From Aidingimonas halophila (lineage in GTDB: Bacteria > Pseudomonadota > Gammaproteobacteria > Pseudomonadales > Halomonadaceae), in contig NZ_FNNI01000001.1 in the NCBI RefSeq assembly GCF_900106955.1, positions 248,001-312,000 of the forward strand: a DNA stretch of 64,000 nucleotides. The letters run 5' to 3'. The position numbers and the translations under genes are program-made. Position 1 is the first letter of the stretch. Each line of letters starts with the position of its first letter. Below, piece by piece: positions 1 to 10,547 of the stretch. Below the pieces are notes generated by a model. That model was not told the DNA's origin. It did no database searches and saw nothing but the letters and a program-made list of their open reading frames with translations.

Positions 1-272
1 ACCTGCATCGAGGCGGTAGTGCCAGCGTCATTCGTATTACTCCGGAAGAGCGATCAACGGCCATTCGTGCCGCCAAGGCGATGGGACTGCGTGTCGCCGG
101 GGTCGATCTACTGCGCTCCAATCACGGTCCGGTTATCATGGAAGTCAACTCTTCGCCGGGACTACACGGCATCGAAACAGCGACGGGCAAGGACATTGCC
201 GGTCTGATCATCGACCATCTGCAAAAGAATGCGGTCCGTTCCCGCAAGACACCGCCAAAACCCAAAGGATGA
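1..272 (+). CDS. rimK: RimK-type ATP-grasp ligase, C-terminal fragment
   Basis: This is the 3' end of a gene that starts left of the window; codons run in frame from base 3. RimK adds glutamate residues to the C-terminus of ribosomal protein S6. The visible part carries the end of the ATP-grasp fold: a HRGGSA strand, then VAGVDLL, and the metal- and ATP-binding [13 protein letters not shown] segment, which is very typical of RimK. The last 20 or so residues are a basic tail. It ends with TGA at 270-272. The family call is firm; distinction from other RimK-like ligases would need the missing N-terminus. Confidence 0.85.
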   Translation, partial: LHRGGSASVIRITPEERSTAIRAAKAMGLRVAGVDLLRSNHGPVIMEVNSSPGLHGIETATGKDIAGLIIDHLQKNAVRSRKTPPKPKG

Positions 273-373
273 CATGTTCAGCTGTAATCAAAAGCGCAAA
301 ATTCTTCCAAAAAGGGCTAGCAAAACACTGTTTCCACCCGCACAATCAGCGTCACCGGAGGAGGTGATCGCTC

Positions 374-814
374 ATGTTTCTCGATAATCGCCAAGTGGCG
401 ATGGATAGCGTTCTGGAAGCGCTTGCGGACAGTCTCGATTATTTTCAAGACAATCTGGAGCGCTTGCGACCATCGCTACGCGAAACGCTGAAGCCGCATT
501 ATGAGGCCCGTAGCAAGGACCTGGAGGAATTGCAGGAACTCGCTAAAAAGCACCTGCACATGCTGCCGCGCGATGCTGACGTCGAGCGTGACGATTACCT
601 CTGGCTCTGGAGCAGACTCAAGAGCTTCGTCGGTAATGACAGTCAAGTCCTGCTCGGAGAACTGCTCGAGCAGGAACGGGTACTGATGCAAGCACTGGCG
701 ACCCTGCATACCCACCCTCTTCCCGATCCCATTGAACCGGTGACAGAGCGTTGCTGGAAAGGTTGCCGGGAATTGATACGCGTGCTCTACCAGCTACAAA
801 AGAAAACGACATAG
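374..814 (+). CDS. Uncharacterised 146-residue helical protein
   Basis: I do not recognise this gene. A purine-rich ribosome-binding site (GGAGGAGGTGA) lies 6 to 16 bases before the ATG. The protein is soluble-looking, acidic and almost entirely predicted helix, rich in Leu, Glu and Arg, with heptad-like stretches such as ELQELAKKHLHML, so a small helical bundle is likely. There is no signal peptide, membrane segment or cysteine cluster. It converges on the SanA-like gene, with six bases between the stops. A four-helix bundle of the DUF2383 type is one possibility, but I cannot show it. Confidence 0.6.
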   Translation: MFLDNRQVAMDSVLEALADSLDYFQDNLERLRPSLRETLKPHYEARSKDLEELQELAKKHLHMLPRDADVERDDYLWLWSRLKSFVGNDSQVLLGELLEQERVLMQALATLHTHPLPDPIEPVTERCWKGCRELIRVLYQLQKKTT

Positions 815-820
815 CTCGAT

Positions 821-1546
821 TCAGTCGCTCGTTGATTCTCCTCGATCGGCAGGTACCGCTGGGGGTAGCAATTGATCGGGGGGTACGATCCGAAGTGGCT
901 CACGAGGCCCCAGGAAGTAAGGCTGACGTCCCCACAAGTAGATATCGCCTAGCATGGAGACCCGTGCAATCCATTCACGTGCTTCCAGCCGCCAGCTTTC
1001 CGACGCATGATCCGGTGACACAGCGCAACCAGTGGCGTCGAGTCCCAGCGCATCGGCAATATACAGTGCACGAGGCAAATGCCAGGGTTGCGTCACCAGC
1101 ATGGCGCGTTCGACACCGAAAACTTCCCGTGCCCTTGCCAACGTGTCAAATGTGCTGAAGCCGGCATAATCCAGTGTCATGTCAGCCTCGGCCACATCTC
1201 GACCACGAAGGTCTCGCCACATCGTTATCGGTTCATTATAGAACTGCGTACGATTATCGCCGGATAACAGCAGATGACTGACTTGTCGCTGACTTATCAG
1301 ATCGGCCGCCCCCCGCATACGTGCCTCGAAATAGGGGTTGCGTCCGCCGGCACGAGTCCAATGGGAGGTACCGAACACGATACCAACCGGCTGCTTGGTG
1401 CACTGTGCCACCCGATGCTCAATGCGCCCCTGAGTTCGCGTCAGTACCCAGAGATTGGCTGCCACGAAAAACAGGCCGACGATTACCACGCCGGCCCCGA
1501 GTATCATCAGTAGTGTTTTCAGCCATTTCCATCGTAGCGGCTGCAT
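821..1546 (-). CDS. SanA/YdcF-family (DUF218) inner-membrane protein
   Basis: A single N-terminal membrane helix (about residues 10 to 32, LLMILGAGVVIVGLFFVAAN) is followed by a DUF218 domain. Family marks are GIVFGTSHWTRAGGRNPYFEARMRGA near residue 55 onward, LLLSGDN near 93 and the MLVTQPWHLPRAL segment near 150. The family member SanA affects envelope permeability and vancomycin exclusion in enterobacteria; the biochemical role is not settled. The anchor suggests the domain faces the periplasm. The family assignment is confident, the exact orthology to SanA less so. Confidence 0.8.
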   Translation of the reverse strand: MQPLRWKWLKTLLMILGAGVVIVGLFFVAANLWVLTRTQGRIEHRVAQCTKQPVGIVFGTSHWTRAGGRNPYFEARMRGAADLISQRQVSHLLLSGDNRTQFYNEPITMWRDLRGRDVAEADMTLDYAGFSTFDTLARAREVFGVERAMLVTQPWHLPRALYIADALGLDATGCAVSPDHASESWRLEAREWIARVSMLGDIYLWGRQPYFLGPREPLRIVPPDQLLPPAVPADRGESTSD

Positions 1547-1592
1547 TCGCTCTCCCCAACGTCGGCCGCCGCATGGCTACCGGCCAACCAAG

Positions 1593-2156
1593 CTAGAACA
1601 TACCCAGCTCCAGCTTTGCCTCGTCACTCATCATCTCTCGACTCCAGGGAGGATCGAAGACGGTTTCGACGTGAACCTGGGAAATCTGAGGAGCTCCCAG
1701 AATCTTGTTTCGCGCATCGGCCGCGATCACGTCTCCCATTCCACATCCCGGCGCCGTCAGCGTCATGCGAATGGTGACAATACGTTCGCCGGATAACAAG
1801 CGTTCGATCCGACATCCATAGACCAGTCCCAGCTCGACGATATCGACCGGAATCTCCGGATCATAGCAAGTGCGCAGTTGGTCCCAGACGAACTGCTCGA
1901 GCTCCTCATCACTGGCCTCCTCCGACAAAGTGGGTCTCGGCAACGGGTCCAGTCCCAATGCATCGAGATCGGCTCCCTGAATCAGATAGAGCCGCCCTTC
2001 GACAGCAACGGTCACCGTACCGCCCCTGGCCTGCATGACGGATACGATACAGTCCTCGGACAGAGGCTCGGCTGTGCCAAACGGTATGGCGATGGCATTC
2101 ACCTCCCGCTGCAACGGTAATTCTTGTCCCTTGTCGAGCGCCTCAAGCTGCTCCAT
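1593..2156 (-). CDS. sufT: SufT, iron-sulfur cluster assembly accessory protein (DUF59)
   Basis: The C-terminal half is a MIP18/DUF59 domain, with YDPEIPVDIVELGLVYGC around residues 97 to 114 and the TAPGCGMG segment near residue 134, which carries the conserved cysteine. The N-terminal 80 residues (LPLQREVNAIAIPFG, then a small beta module) match the SufT long form. It is last in the leftward suf operon, 30 bases after sufS. SufT proteins help Fe-S cluster maturation when demand is high. Confidence 0.9.
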   Translation of the reverse strand: MEQLEALDKGQELPLQREVNAIAIPFGTAEPLSEDCIVSVMQARGGTVTVAVEGRLYLIQGADLDALGLDPLPRPTLSEEASDEELEQFVWDQLRTCYDPEIPVDIVELGLVYGCRIERLLSGERIVTIRMTLTAPGCGMGDVIAADARNKILGAPQISQVHVETVFDPPWSREMMSDEAKLELGMF

Positions 2157-2186
2157 CTTGCCATGGACTCCTGTTCAGAAAGGGGA

Positions 2187-3428
2187 TCAGCGAAGCATAC
2201 CCAATACCTTGTCGAGCGACTCGACGAAGATATCCACCTCTTCTGGTGTATTGTATGCAGCGAACGAGGCCCGGCAGGTAGCTTCGACACCAAACGAAGC
2301 CAGCAAGGGCTGGGCGCAATGATGGCCAGTGCGAATCGCCACACCGAGCTGATCGATCAACAGCCCGATATCCTGAGCATGCGCACCATCGACGACGAAT
2401 GAAATCACCGCGGCCTTATCTGGCGCCGTGCCAATGATACGCAAGCCATCGATACGGGACAGCTCATCCGTGGCATGCGCCAGCAAACGCTGCTCCCAGG
2501 CACGAATCAGCGTCATACCGATCCCGGATACCCATTGCAGCGCCTTGCCAAGCGCAATAACTTCCGCAATCGGTGGTGTTCCGGCTTCAAATTTGTGGGG
2601 AATGGCCGCAAAGGTGGTGGGTGACTCGAATGATACCTGATCGATCATCTCCCCACCGCCCTGCCAGGGCGGCATGGCCTCCAGCAGCTCCGCCCGACCA
2701 TACAGGACACCCACGCCAGTCGGGCCATACACCTTGTGGCCGGAGAACGCATAGAAGTCGGCTCCAATCGCCTGGACATCAATGGTTTCATGAGGAGCGG
2801 CCTGCGCCCCATCGATCATCACCAGCGCACCGTACTCATGGGCGATACGCGTCAATTCGATAACAGGATTGACGGTACCACAAGCATTCGAGACGTGATT
2901 GACGGCGACAAGACGAGTACGGGAAGTGAACAGATCACGATAGGCCGCAAGATCCAGGACACCCCGTTCATCAATCGGGATAACCTTGACGACGACTCCC
3001 AACTGCGTGGCAAGCAGCTGCCAGGGAACGATATTGGAGTGGTGTTCCAACCGCGACACCAGCACTTCATCGCCCTCGCGCAATTCGCTACGCCCCCAGG
3101 CATTGGCCACCAAATTGATCGCTTCCGTCGTGCCTCGGGTAAAAATGATCTCACGCCGCTCTGCGGCATTGATGAATTCCCGGACAGTATCACGCGTCGC
3201 TTCGAATGCCGCCGTCGCTTCGTCTGCCAGGGTATGCAGCCCTCGATGGATATTGGCGTTATAGCGATTATAGACCTCTTCCAGCGCCGCTATCACCTGA
3301 TGCGGTGTCTGGCTGGTGGCCGCATTGTCGAGGTACACCAACGGTTTGTCGTGAACTTGCCGACCGAGTATCGGAAAGTCACGACGTACCTTGACCACAT
3401 CCAGCATCAGATCACTGAAATCGGTCAT
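2187..3428 (-). CDS. sufS: Cysteine desulfurase SufS
   Basis: A PLP enzyme that takes sulfur from L-cysteine and forms a persulfide for the SufBCD scaffold. Visible marks: YLDNAATSQTP at the N-terminus, the PLP lysine in FSGHKVYGPTGVG, and the active-site cysteine in RTGHHCAQP about 50 residues before the end. I chose the ATG at 3428, two bases after the sufD stop and behind a GGGAG-like site. A GTG six bases further upstream (3434) is in frame and also possible. The length of about 413 is normal. Confidence 0.95.
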   Translation of the reverse strand: MTDFSDLMLDVVKVRRDFPILGRQVHDKPLVYLDNAATSQTPHQVIAALEEVYNRYNANIHRGLHTLADEATAAFEATRDTVREFINAAERREIIFTRGTTEAINLVANAWGRSELREGDEVLVSRLEHHSNIVPWQLLATQLGVVVKVIPIDERGVLDLAAYRDLFTSRTRLVAVNHVSNACGTVNPVIELTRIAHEYGALVMIDGAQAAPHETIDVQAIGADFYAFSGHKVYGPTGVGVLYGRAELLEAMPPWQGGGEMIDQVSFESPTTFAAIPHKFEAGTPPIAEVIALGKALQWVSGIGMTLIRAWEQRLLAHATDELSRIDGLRIIGTAPDKAAVISFVVDGAHAQDIGLLIDQLGVAIRTGHHCAQPLLASFGVEATCRASFAAYNTPEEVDIFVESLDKVLGMLR

Positions 3429-3430
3429 GA

Positions 3431-4777
3431 TCACTCTTCTCCCAGCGCTGAAGCGGACTCGACCAGTCCGGCCAGGTTGAAGCGTTCGGGCAACTTGCCG
3501 GCTACGGCGAGTTCGACACGCTCGGCAATTGCATCGACCTGCACCTGCTCCATGACCTCTCCCGCGAAGGCCAGCGTCAACAAGCCACGCGCCATTTGCT
3601 CGTCAATACCACGGGTGCGCAACGCATAGACGGCCTCCTCGTCGAGTTGACCGGTCGTCGCGCCGTGTGAGCACTTGACATCATCGGCGTAGATTTCCAA
3701 CTCGGGCTTGGTATCGATTTCGGCGCGATCGGACAACAGCAGGTTGGCGTTGTTCTGATACGCCTCGATCTGCTGACTATCGCGCTTGACCATCACCTTG
3801 CCGTTGAAGACGCCACGAGCACGATCATCGAGAATCCCCTTGTAACTCTCATTGGAGTAGGTCCGAGGCGCATTGTGATTGACCAGCGTATGGTTATCGA
3901 CATGCTGACGGCCACGCACGAAGAACAGACCGTTATACTGAGTCTCAGCACCTTCGGCATTGAGGTCGGCGACGAGATCGTTACGAACCAGCGCCCCGCC
4001 CAGGGTCAGATTGAACGACGTGAAACGGCTATCACGTCCCTGCTCGGCATGCAGACTCGAGATATGCAGGTCACCTACCGGTGCCTCCTGAAGCTTGTAA
4101 TAGGACAGGATGGCGCCACGGTCGAGCATGATTTCACTGACCAAGTTGGTAAAGTTGGCGGCCTCTGCTTCCCCGGCATGATGCTCGATAACGGTCGCCT
4201 CGCTACGACCACCGGCTTCGACCAATACCCGAGGATGACTCATGACAGGCCGGTCATTCGCACGCGACAGAAATTGCACGATGATCGGTTTGTCGACCAC
4301 GGTGCCAGCGGCGAGACGGATCACGGCTCCCTCTTCGGTAAAGGCGGTATTGAGTGCCGTGAAAGGAGAAAAATCGATTCCGGCCAAGCGACCCAATGCA
4401 CCGCCAACCGCTTCATGATTAGCCTCCAATGCCTGGGACAACGGTTCGATGGAGACCCCTTCCGGGAGTGAATTCAAATCCGACAGCGACCGCGAAAACA
4501 CGCCATCCACAAAGGTCAGACGTAACGCATCGATCGGGAGCGTCAACGCTGCTGCAGTGGCAGGAGAAAACTCGGCGTTGTCGGTCAGTTCGAAATCACC
4601 GCGGGAAATGGACCGTATATCCGTATATTTCCAGTCCTCGACCCGCTTGTGAGGGAAGCCGACCGCCTCGAATCGTGCTGCACCGGCCTGACGGCGTGCC
4701 GTGATCCAGGTCGGCTCATCACCACGAACCGCATTGCGGGCTTGCAGCTTGTCGAGAAAGGTCTGTTCATCACTCAT
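3431..4777 (-). CDS. sufD: SufD, Fe-S scaffold subunit
   Basis: Part of the SufBC2D scaffold complex. The right-handed beta-helix core is visible, as is the conserved C-terminal part with DDVKCSHGATTGQLDEEAVYALRTRG, ending in a helical tail. The ATG at 4777 overlaps the sufC stop by four bases (ATGA), which argues for translational coupling and against the longer upstream extension of eight residues in the same frame. Length is 448 residues. Confidence 0.95.
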   Translation of the reverse strand: MSDEQTFLDKLQARNAVRGDEPTWITARRQAGAARFEAVGFPHKRVEDWKYTDIRSISRGDFELTDNAEFSPATAAALTLPIDALRLTFVDGVFSRSLSDLNSLPEGVSIEPLSQALEANHEAVGGALGRLAGIDFSPFTALNTAFTEEGAVIRLAAGTVVDKPIIVQFLSRANDRPVMSHPRVLVEAGGRSEATVIEHHAGEAEAANFTNLVSEIMLDRGAILSYYKLQEAPVGDLHISSLHAEQGRDSRFTSFNLTLGGALVRNDLVADLNAEGAETQYNGLFFVRGRQHVDNHTLVNHNAPRTYSNESYKGILDDRARGVFNGKVMVKRDSQQIEAYQNNANLLLSDRAEIDTKPELEIYADDVKCSHGATTGQLDEEAVYALRTRGIDEQMARGLLTLAFAGEVMEQVQVDAIAERVELAVAGKLPERFNLAGLVESASALGEE

Positions 4778-5526
4778 GCGGCAGACTCCTCGAGCACCCA
4801 ATCGTAACCACGTGCTTCCAGGTCATAGGCCAATTGCTTGTCACCGGTCTTGGCAATGCGCCCATCGACCAGAACATGGACAACATCCGGCTCGACATGC
4901 TCCAACAGGCGCTGGTAGTGAGTCACGATGAGAATGCCACGCTCCGGGTCGCGCAGCGAGTTGATGCCTTGGGCGACAACGCGCATGGCATCGATATCCA
5001 GCCCGGAATCGATTTCATCGAGCATGACCAGCTTGGGTTGCAATACCAGCATCTGGAGGATTTCGTTACGCTTTTTCTCGCCACCCGAGAAACCCTCGTT
5101 GACGGCACGCTGCAGAAAACTGGGATCCATTTTCATGGCCGCCAGTTGTTCCTTGACGAGTTTCATGAACTCAGGGGCCGGAATCTCATCCTCACCTCTC
5201 GCCTTACGCTGCGCATTGAGCGCGGCCTTGAGCAAGTAGATGTTCTTGACACCGGGAATCTCCACCGGGTATTGGAACCCCAACAGCAAACCGGCCTGGG
5301 CACGCTCTTCAACATCCATTTCCAGCACATCACGCCCTTTGAACGTGATGCTCCCCGAGGTCACCTCATAGCCTTCCTTTCCGGCGATGACGGCGGATAG
5401 CGTCGACTTGCCGGCCCCGTTGGGTCCCATGATCGCATGGACTTCCCCGGCCTTGAGGGTCAGGTTCAAGCCCTTGAGAATTTCGCTGCCTTCTACCGTT
5501 ACGTGAAGATCCTTGACTTCGAGCAT
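4774..5526 (-). CDS. sufC: SufC, Fe-S assembly ATPase
   Basis: The ABC-type ATPase of the SufBCD complex. Walker A is GPNGAGKST near residue 34, the signature is FSGGEKKRNE near residue 146, and Walker B is LVMLDEIDSGLD near 166, followed by the H-loop TH. Length 250 is standard. It sits 97 bases after sufB and overlaps sufD by four bases. Confidence 0.97.
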   Translation of the reverse strand: MLEVKDLHVTVEGSEILKGLNLTLKAGEVHAIMGPNGAGKSTLSAVIAGKEGYEVTSGSITFKGRDVLEMDVEERAQAGLLLGFQYPVEIPGVKNIYLLKAALNAQRKARGEDEIPAPEFMKLVKEQLAAMKMDPSFLQRAVNEGFSGGEKKRNEILQMLVLQPKLVMLDEIDSGLDIDAMRVVAQGINSLRDPERGILIVTHYQRLLEHVEPDVVHVLVDGRIAKTGDKQLAYDLEARGYDWVLEESAA

Positions 5527-5623
5527 GTTTTACCTCTGTTTCGTTCCGAGCCGCCGCGGCAACTCCAGCAGTATGATGTCCTGATAAGACCAGGAAAATG
5601 ACAGTTGATGAGCAGCTCTCTGC

Positions 5624-7066
5624 TTACCCTACCGAACCTTCCAATGTGACATTCAGTAACGCTTCAGCCTCGACAGCGAACTCCATCGGCAGCTCCTGGA
5701 ACACATCCTTGCAGAAGCCGTTGACGATCATGTTCACAGCGTCTTCCTCGGAGATACCGCGGCTCTGGCAGTAGAACAACTGGTCCTCACCGATCTTGGA
5801 GGTCGTCGCCTCATGCTCGACCATCGCAGAACTGTTGCCGATCTCCTGATAGGGATAGGTATGCGCACCACAGGTGTCGCCAATCAATAGCGAATCGCAT
5901 TGCGTGAAATTCCGCGCATTCCTGGCCCTCGGCCCGACCTTGACCAATCCCCGATACGACTGATTGGCACGACCGGCGGAAATCCCCTTGGATACGATGG
6001 TGGAACGCGTGTTTTCACCGATATGAATCATCTTGGTCCCGGTATCCGCCTGCTGACGTCCATTGGTGACGGCCACTGAATAGAATTCACCGGTGCTGTC
6101 CTTGCCTCGCAGCATGCAGGACGGATACTTCCAGGTAATCGCTGAACCGGTCTCGACCTGTGTCCAGCTGATATGGGAACGGTCACCACGGCAATCGCCA
6201 CGCTTGGTGACGAAGTTGTAGATCCCCCCTTTGCCGTCCTCATCACCGGGATACCAGTTCTGTACGGTAGAATACTTGATCTTGGCATCTTCGAGCGCCA
6301 CCAGCTCCACGACCGCTGCGTGCAGTTGGTTCTCATCACGCATGGGTGCCGTGCAGCCTTCGAGGTAGGAAACCTGCGCCTGCTTGTCACAGATAATCAG
6401 TGTGCGTTCGAACTGGCCGGTGTTGGAGGCATTGATCCGGAAATACGTTGACAGCTCCATCGGACAGGTAACGCCTTCGGGAACATAAACGAAAGAGCCA
6501 TCAGTAAACACGGCCGAATTGAGCGCGGCAAAGAAATTGTCCCCTTGGGGCACGACACTGCCGAGATACTGCTTGACCAACTCGGGATACTCGCGGATCG
6601 CTTCGGAAATCGAGCAGAAGATCACACCCGCTTCGGCCAGTTTGTCCTTGAAGGTCGTCGTCACCGATACGGAATCGAACACGGCATCCACCGCGACGCC
6701 GGCCAGTGCCGCACGTTCATGAAGGGGGATCCCCAGCTTCTCATACGTTTCCAGCAGCTTGGGATCGACTTCATCGAGACTCTGGGGGCGGTCCTCCGGC
6801 TTTTTCGGCGCACTATAATAGGAGATCGCCTGGTAATCGATTGGCGGATAGTTCAGATGCGCCCAGGACGGTGTCGTCATCTTCAACCATTGCCGATATG
6901 CTTCAAGCCGCCACTCGAGCATCCACTCAGGCTCGCCCTTCTTCCGGGAAATAAAAGCAATGGTATTTTCATCCAGACCGGGCGGTACCGTATCGCTTTC
7001 AATGTCTGTCACGAAACCTTGCGTGTATTCGCGACGGACAAGCTGCTCCATCTCTTCACTAGCCAT
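5624..7066 (-). CDS. sufB: SufB, Fe-S scaffold subunit
   Basis: Scaffold on which [4Fe-4S] clusters are built. The sequence shows the conserved N-terminal helical part with a [18 protein letters not shown] segment, the YLEGCTAPM region, and the C-terminal [30 protein letters not shown] block that is nearly invariant in SufB. Length 480 is standard. It is the first structural gene of the operon, about 50 bases downstream of the regulator. Confidence 0.97.
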   Translation of the reverse strand: MASEEMEQLVRREYTQGFVTDIESDTVPPGLDENTIAFISRKKGEPEWMLEWRLEAYRQWLKMTTPSWAHLNYPPIDYQAISYYSAPKKPEDRPQSLDEVDPKLLETYEKLGIPLHERAALAGVAVDAVFDSVSVTTTFKDKLAEAGVIFCSISEAIREYPELVKQYLGSVVPQGDNFFAALNSAVFTDGSFVYVPEGVTCPMELSTYFRINASNTGQFERTLIICDKQAQVSYLEGCTAPMRDENQLHAAVVELVALEDAKIKYSTVQNWYPGDEDGKGGIYNFVTKRGDCRGDRSHISWTQVETGSAITWKYPSCMLRGKDSTGEFYSVAVTNGRQQADTGTKMIHIGENTRSTIVSKGISAGRANQSYRGLVKVGPRARNARNFTQCDSLLIGDTCGAHTYPYQEIGNSSAMVEHEATTSKIGEDQLFYCQSRGISEEDAVNMIVNGFCKDVFQELPMEFAVEAEALLNVTLEGSVG

Positions 7067-7118
7067 GTTTTCCCCTCCCGGGCGGTTGCTATCGAGCCCT
7101 GTGCTCGGGTCTTGAATG

Positions 7119-7586
7119 TCAGCGGCTGGCCTCGGCGGCCAACGTCACGGTTTGTATGGGTAAGTGTACGGGTAATTTGATTGGCGTCGTCTGCGCCAGA
7201 TGAGCCAGCGTTACCCCATCCAGAAATGTGCGGATGGCCTGCGAGACACGCTGCCAGTTATCGGCGACACCGCACGTCGCCATCAGATCACAGTCACCAT
7301 CTGCATGACTGCATTCCGTCATGGCGACAGGACCTTCCATGGCACTGATGATGTCACTGGCACTGATGGCCGATGCAGGCCGCGCCAACAGGTAGCCTCC
7401 TTGCGCACCTCGCTGCGACACCAGCAGGTCGGCCTTTACCAGCATCTTCAGGGTCTTGCTGACCGTGGGATACGGCAGATTCACCGCTCCGGCCAACTCC
7501 GCAGCCGCGTGAGGATGATCCGGATGGCGCGCTATCTGCGCCATGATCACCGCCGCATAGTCAGTCAATCTGGATAGCTTTAGCAT
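7119..7586 (-). CDS. Rrf2-family Fe-S regulator of the suf operon
   Basis: A 155-residue winged-helix regulator. I start it at the ATG of [11 protein letters not shown], the usual Rrf2 N-terminus, rather than 17 residues upstream where the frame also has a start. DNA-binding residues lie in [13 protein letters not shown]. Three cysteines, in [16 protein letters not shown], are spaced as in IscR-type [2Fe-2S] proteins. It is the promoter-proximal gene of the suf operon, as in other gammaproteobacteria where such a regulator represses suf when clusters are plentiful. A candidate operator lies just upstream. Confidence 0.9.
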   Translation of the reverse strand: MLKLSRLTDYAAVIMAQIARHPDHPHAAAELAGAVNLPYPTVSKTLKMLVKADLLVSQRGAQGGYLLARPASAISASDIISAMEGPVAMTECSHADGDCDLMATCGVADNWQRVSQAIRTFLDGVTLAHLAQTTPIKLPVHLPIQTVTLAAEASR

Positions 7587-7596
7587 GCTTTGGCTT

Positions 7597-7673
7597 CCTG
7601 AAGTCTTGCGACGACCCTGTATTCGATTGAGGACCATTTTAGTCCTGTATAAATCGGATGTGAAGACTTCAGG
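7597..7673 (-). promoter_or_regulatory. Candidate Rrf2 operator in the suf promoter region
   Basis: Between the Rrf2 gene start and the purA terminator there is a short dyad at 7631-7645 with GGAC/GTCC arms around an AT-rich centre. On the transcribed strand it contains ACTAAAAT, resembling IscR-type half-sites. An exact 11-base inverted repeat (7597-7607 and 7663-7673) encloses it. The layout suits autoregulation of suf by the Rrf2 protein. The site was found by eye only. Confidence 0.45.
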
Positions 7674-7794
7674 CTTGTTTACGCGCTTTTCTGTATCGGA
7701 AGGATATTATCGCGGCACTTTTGACGACAATGGCATCAAAAAAGCCAATCATTCCCATTCATCATAGCTATCGCGACCATCCAGCAGAAACAAG

Positions 7795-7817
7795 AGAGGC
7801 GCCCATTGGGCGCCTCT
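7795..7817 (-). terminator. Intrinsic terminator after purA
   Basis: A perfect 10-base stem (AGAGGCGCCC with its complement) and a three-base loop lie about 40 bases after the purA stop. On the minus strand a T-rich stretch (CTTGTTTCT) follows, which fits an intrinsic terminator closing the hisZ-purA transcript. Confidence 0.8.
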
Positions 7818-7853
7818 AGAACATCTCATGAGAGACAATACATCTCAGCAGAC

Positions 7854-9161
<1,308 letters not shown>

Positions 9162-9209
9162 TCATGAGGGATTCGCGATAACAGCTCGGGAATCCGTGCA
9201 CTCCCCGGC

Positions 9210-10394
9210 TCAATTCAGGAACGATACTTGCCAATGACCGTTGCCATCTTTCATCAATTGACGATTGCACCGGTGCTGCTCAGGGCCGGTACGCTGGCCC
9301 GGCAAGGCCTGCACAACACGCTCTCCCTGTGAACGCAATGTATTCACGCTGTCACGAAGCGACGGACAATCGTCAGCCGGTGCCCAGATACCGTCATCGG
9401 CGGGCGGTTCGACAGCCAAGGAGGCCAATAACTTGAGGTCCATGGAAAACCCGGTCGCCGGACGCGCCCGACCAAAGGCGCGCCCCGAGTCATCATAACG
9501 CCCCCCCTTGGCAATCGCCTGGCCATAACCGGGAACATAAGCGGCAAACATCATCCCCGTGTGGTACTGATAACCACGTAATTCCGCCAGATCAATATAC
9601 AGATCGATATCGGGGTAAGCCGAACGCACTCCTTCGACCAGACTCTCCAATTGATCCAATGCGGCCCCCACAGCGGGTGGAGCCTCTGCAAAGACGCTGC
9701 GCGCCTCGTCAAGCACTTCGACGCCGCCATGCAGCTCGGCCAGCGCGATCAGCATCTCCGCCAATGTCGTGTCGGAAACGCTGTCACGTACGCACTTACC
9801 CAGATCGCCCGGCGATTTGAGCTCCAGGGCTTCAAAAATGGCGCGCTCCTGAGCACTCTCCAGAGCCGCTACCTGTACCAGGCTGCGATAGATTCCAATA
9901 TGACCAAGCGCCAGATGAATCTCTTCGCCCCCTGCCACCTGCAAGCTGGACAGTGCCAGATTCAGAATCTCCAGATCGGCTTGCTCACCGGCGTGACCAA
10001 AGAGTTCAACCCCGACCTGAACCGGACTCCGTCCTCCTTGATACTGATCCGCCTTGGCACGCAAGACATTGGTGCAGTAACTCAATCGGGCGGGGCCCTG
10101 GCGTTTCATGGAGTGGGCATCCATTCGCGCCACTTGCGGCGTCACATCGGCACTCACCCCCATCATCCGGCCAGTGAGTTGATCGGTCAGCTTGAACGTC
10201 TGCAAATCCAGGTCGGTACCGGTTCCCGTCAATAGCGAGTTCAGGAATTCTACCGGTGGCGGCATCACCTGGTCGTACCCCCAACGGTAGTAGAGATCAA
10301 GCAAGGTACGTCGAAGCTCTTCCATGCGTGCGGCCTGAGGCGGCAGCACCTCATCCATGCCGTCGGGGAGCAGCCAGCGGTCAGCGATGGTCAT
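9210..10394 (-). CDS. hisZ: HisZ, ATP phosphoribosyltransferase regulatory subunit
   Basis: A class II aminoacyl-tRNA-synthetase-like protein without tRNA ligase activity that partners the short HisG and gives histidine feedback. I begin it at the ATG of MTIADRWLLPDGMDEVLPPQA, the usual HisZ start; the frame extends 30 residues further but that part looks non-coding and overlaps a terminator. Conserved blocks include DVTPQVARMDAH and GRYDDSGRAFGRARPATGFSMDLK. The hisZ-purA pairing is seen in other gammaproteobacteria. Confidence 0.92.
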   Translation of the reverse strand: MTIADRWLLPDGMDEVLPPQAARMEELRRTLLDLYYRWGYDQVMPPPVEFLNSLLTGTGTDLDLQTFKLTDQLTGRMMGVSADVTPQVARMDAHSMKRQGPARLSYCTNVLRAKADQYQGGRSPVQVGVELFGHAGEQADLEILNLALSSLQVAGGEEIHLALGHIGIYRSLVQVAALESAQERAIFEALELKSPGDLGKCVRDSVSDTTLAEMLIALAELHGGVEVLDEARSVFAEAPPAVGAALDQLESLVEGVRSAYPDIDLYIDLAELRGYQYHTGMMFAAYVPGYGQAIAKGGRYDDSGRAFGRARPATGFSMDLKLLASLAVEPPADDGIWAPADDCPSLRDSVNTLRSQGERVVQALPGQRTGPEQHRCNRQLMKDGNGHWQVSFLN

Positions 10395-10443
10395 ATTGCT
10401 ATCCTGCCAGAATCGTTCAGCCCATAGTCGAGGGGCGGACCCA

Positions 10444-10469
10444 CAAAAAAAACCGGGCCATGCCCGGTT
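10444..10469 (-). terminator. Intrinsic terminator between hflC and hisZ
   Basis: An 8-base GC-rich stem (AACCGGGC with GCCCGGTT) with a three-base loop is followed on the minus strand by an unbroken run of eight T. This separates the hfq-hflX-hflK-hflC transcript from hisZ-purA. A second perfect 8-base hairpin at 10516-10539 lies just after the hflC stop but has no T run. Confidence 0.85.
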
Positions 10470-10547
10470 AATGGAGTCTACCATGTTTAGCGCAGTGATG
10501 AACCCGAAATGGGTAACCCGGCGCCACCTGACGCCGGGTCGGGGGAG

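Noticed and set aside
2736-3629. A 297-codon plus-strand frame
   Set aside because: It lies opposite sufS and sufD; low-order composition mirrors the real genes.
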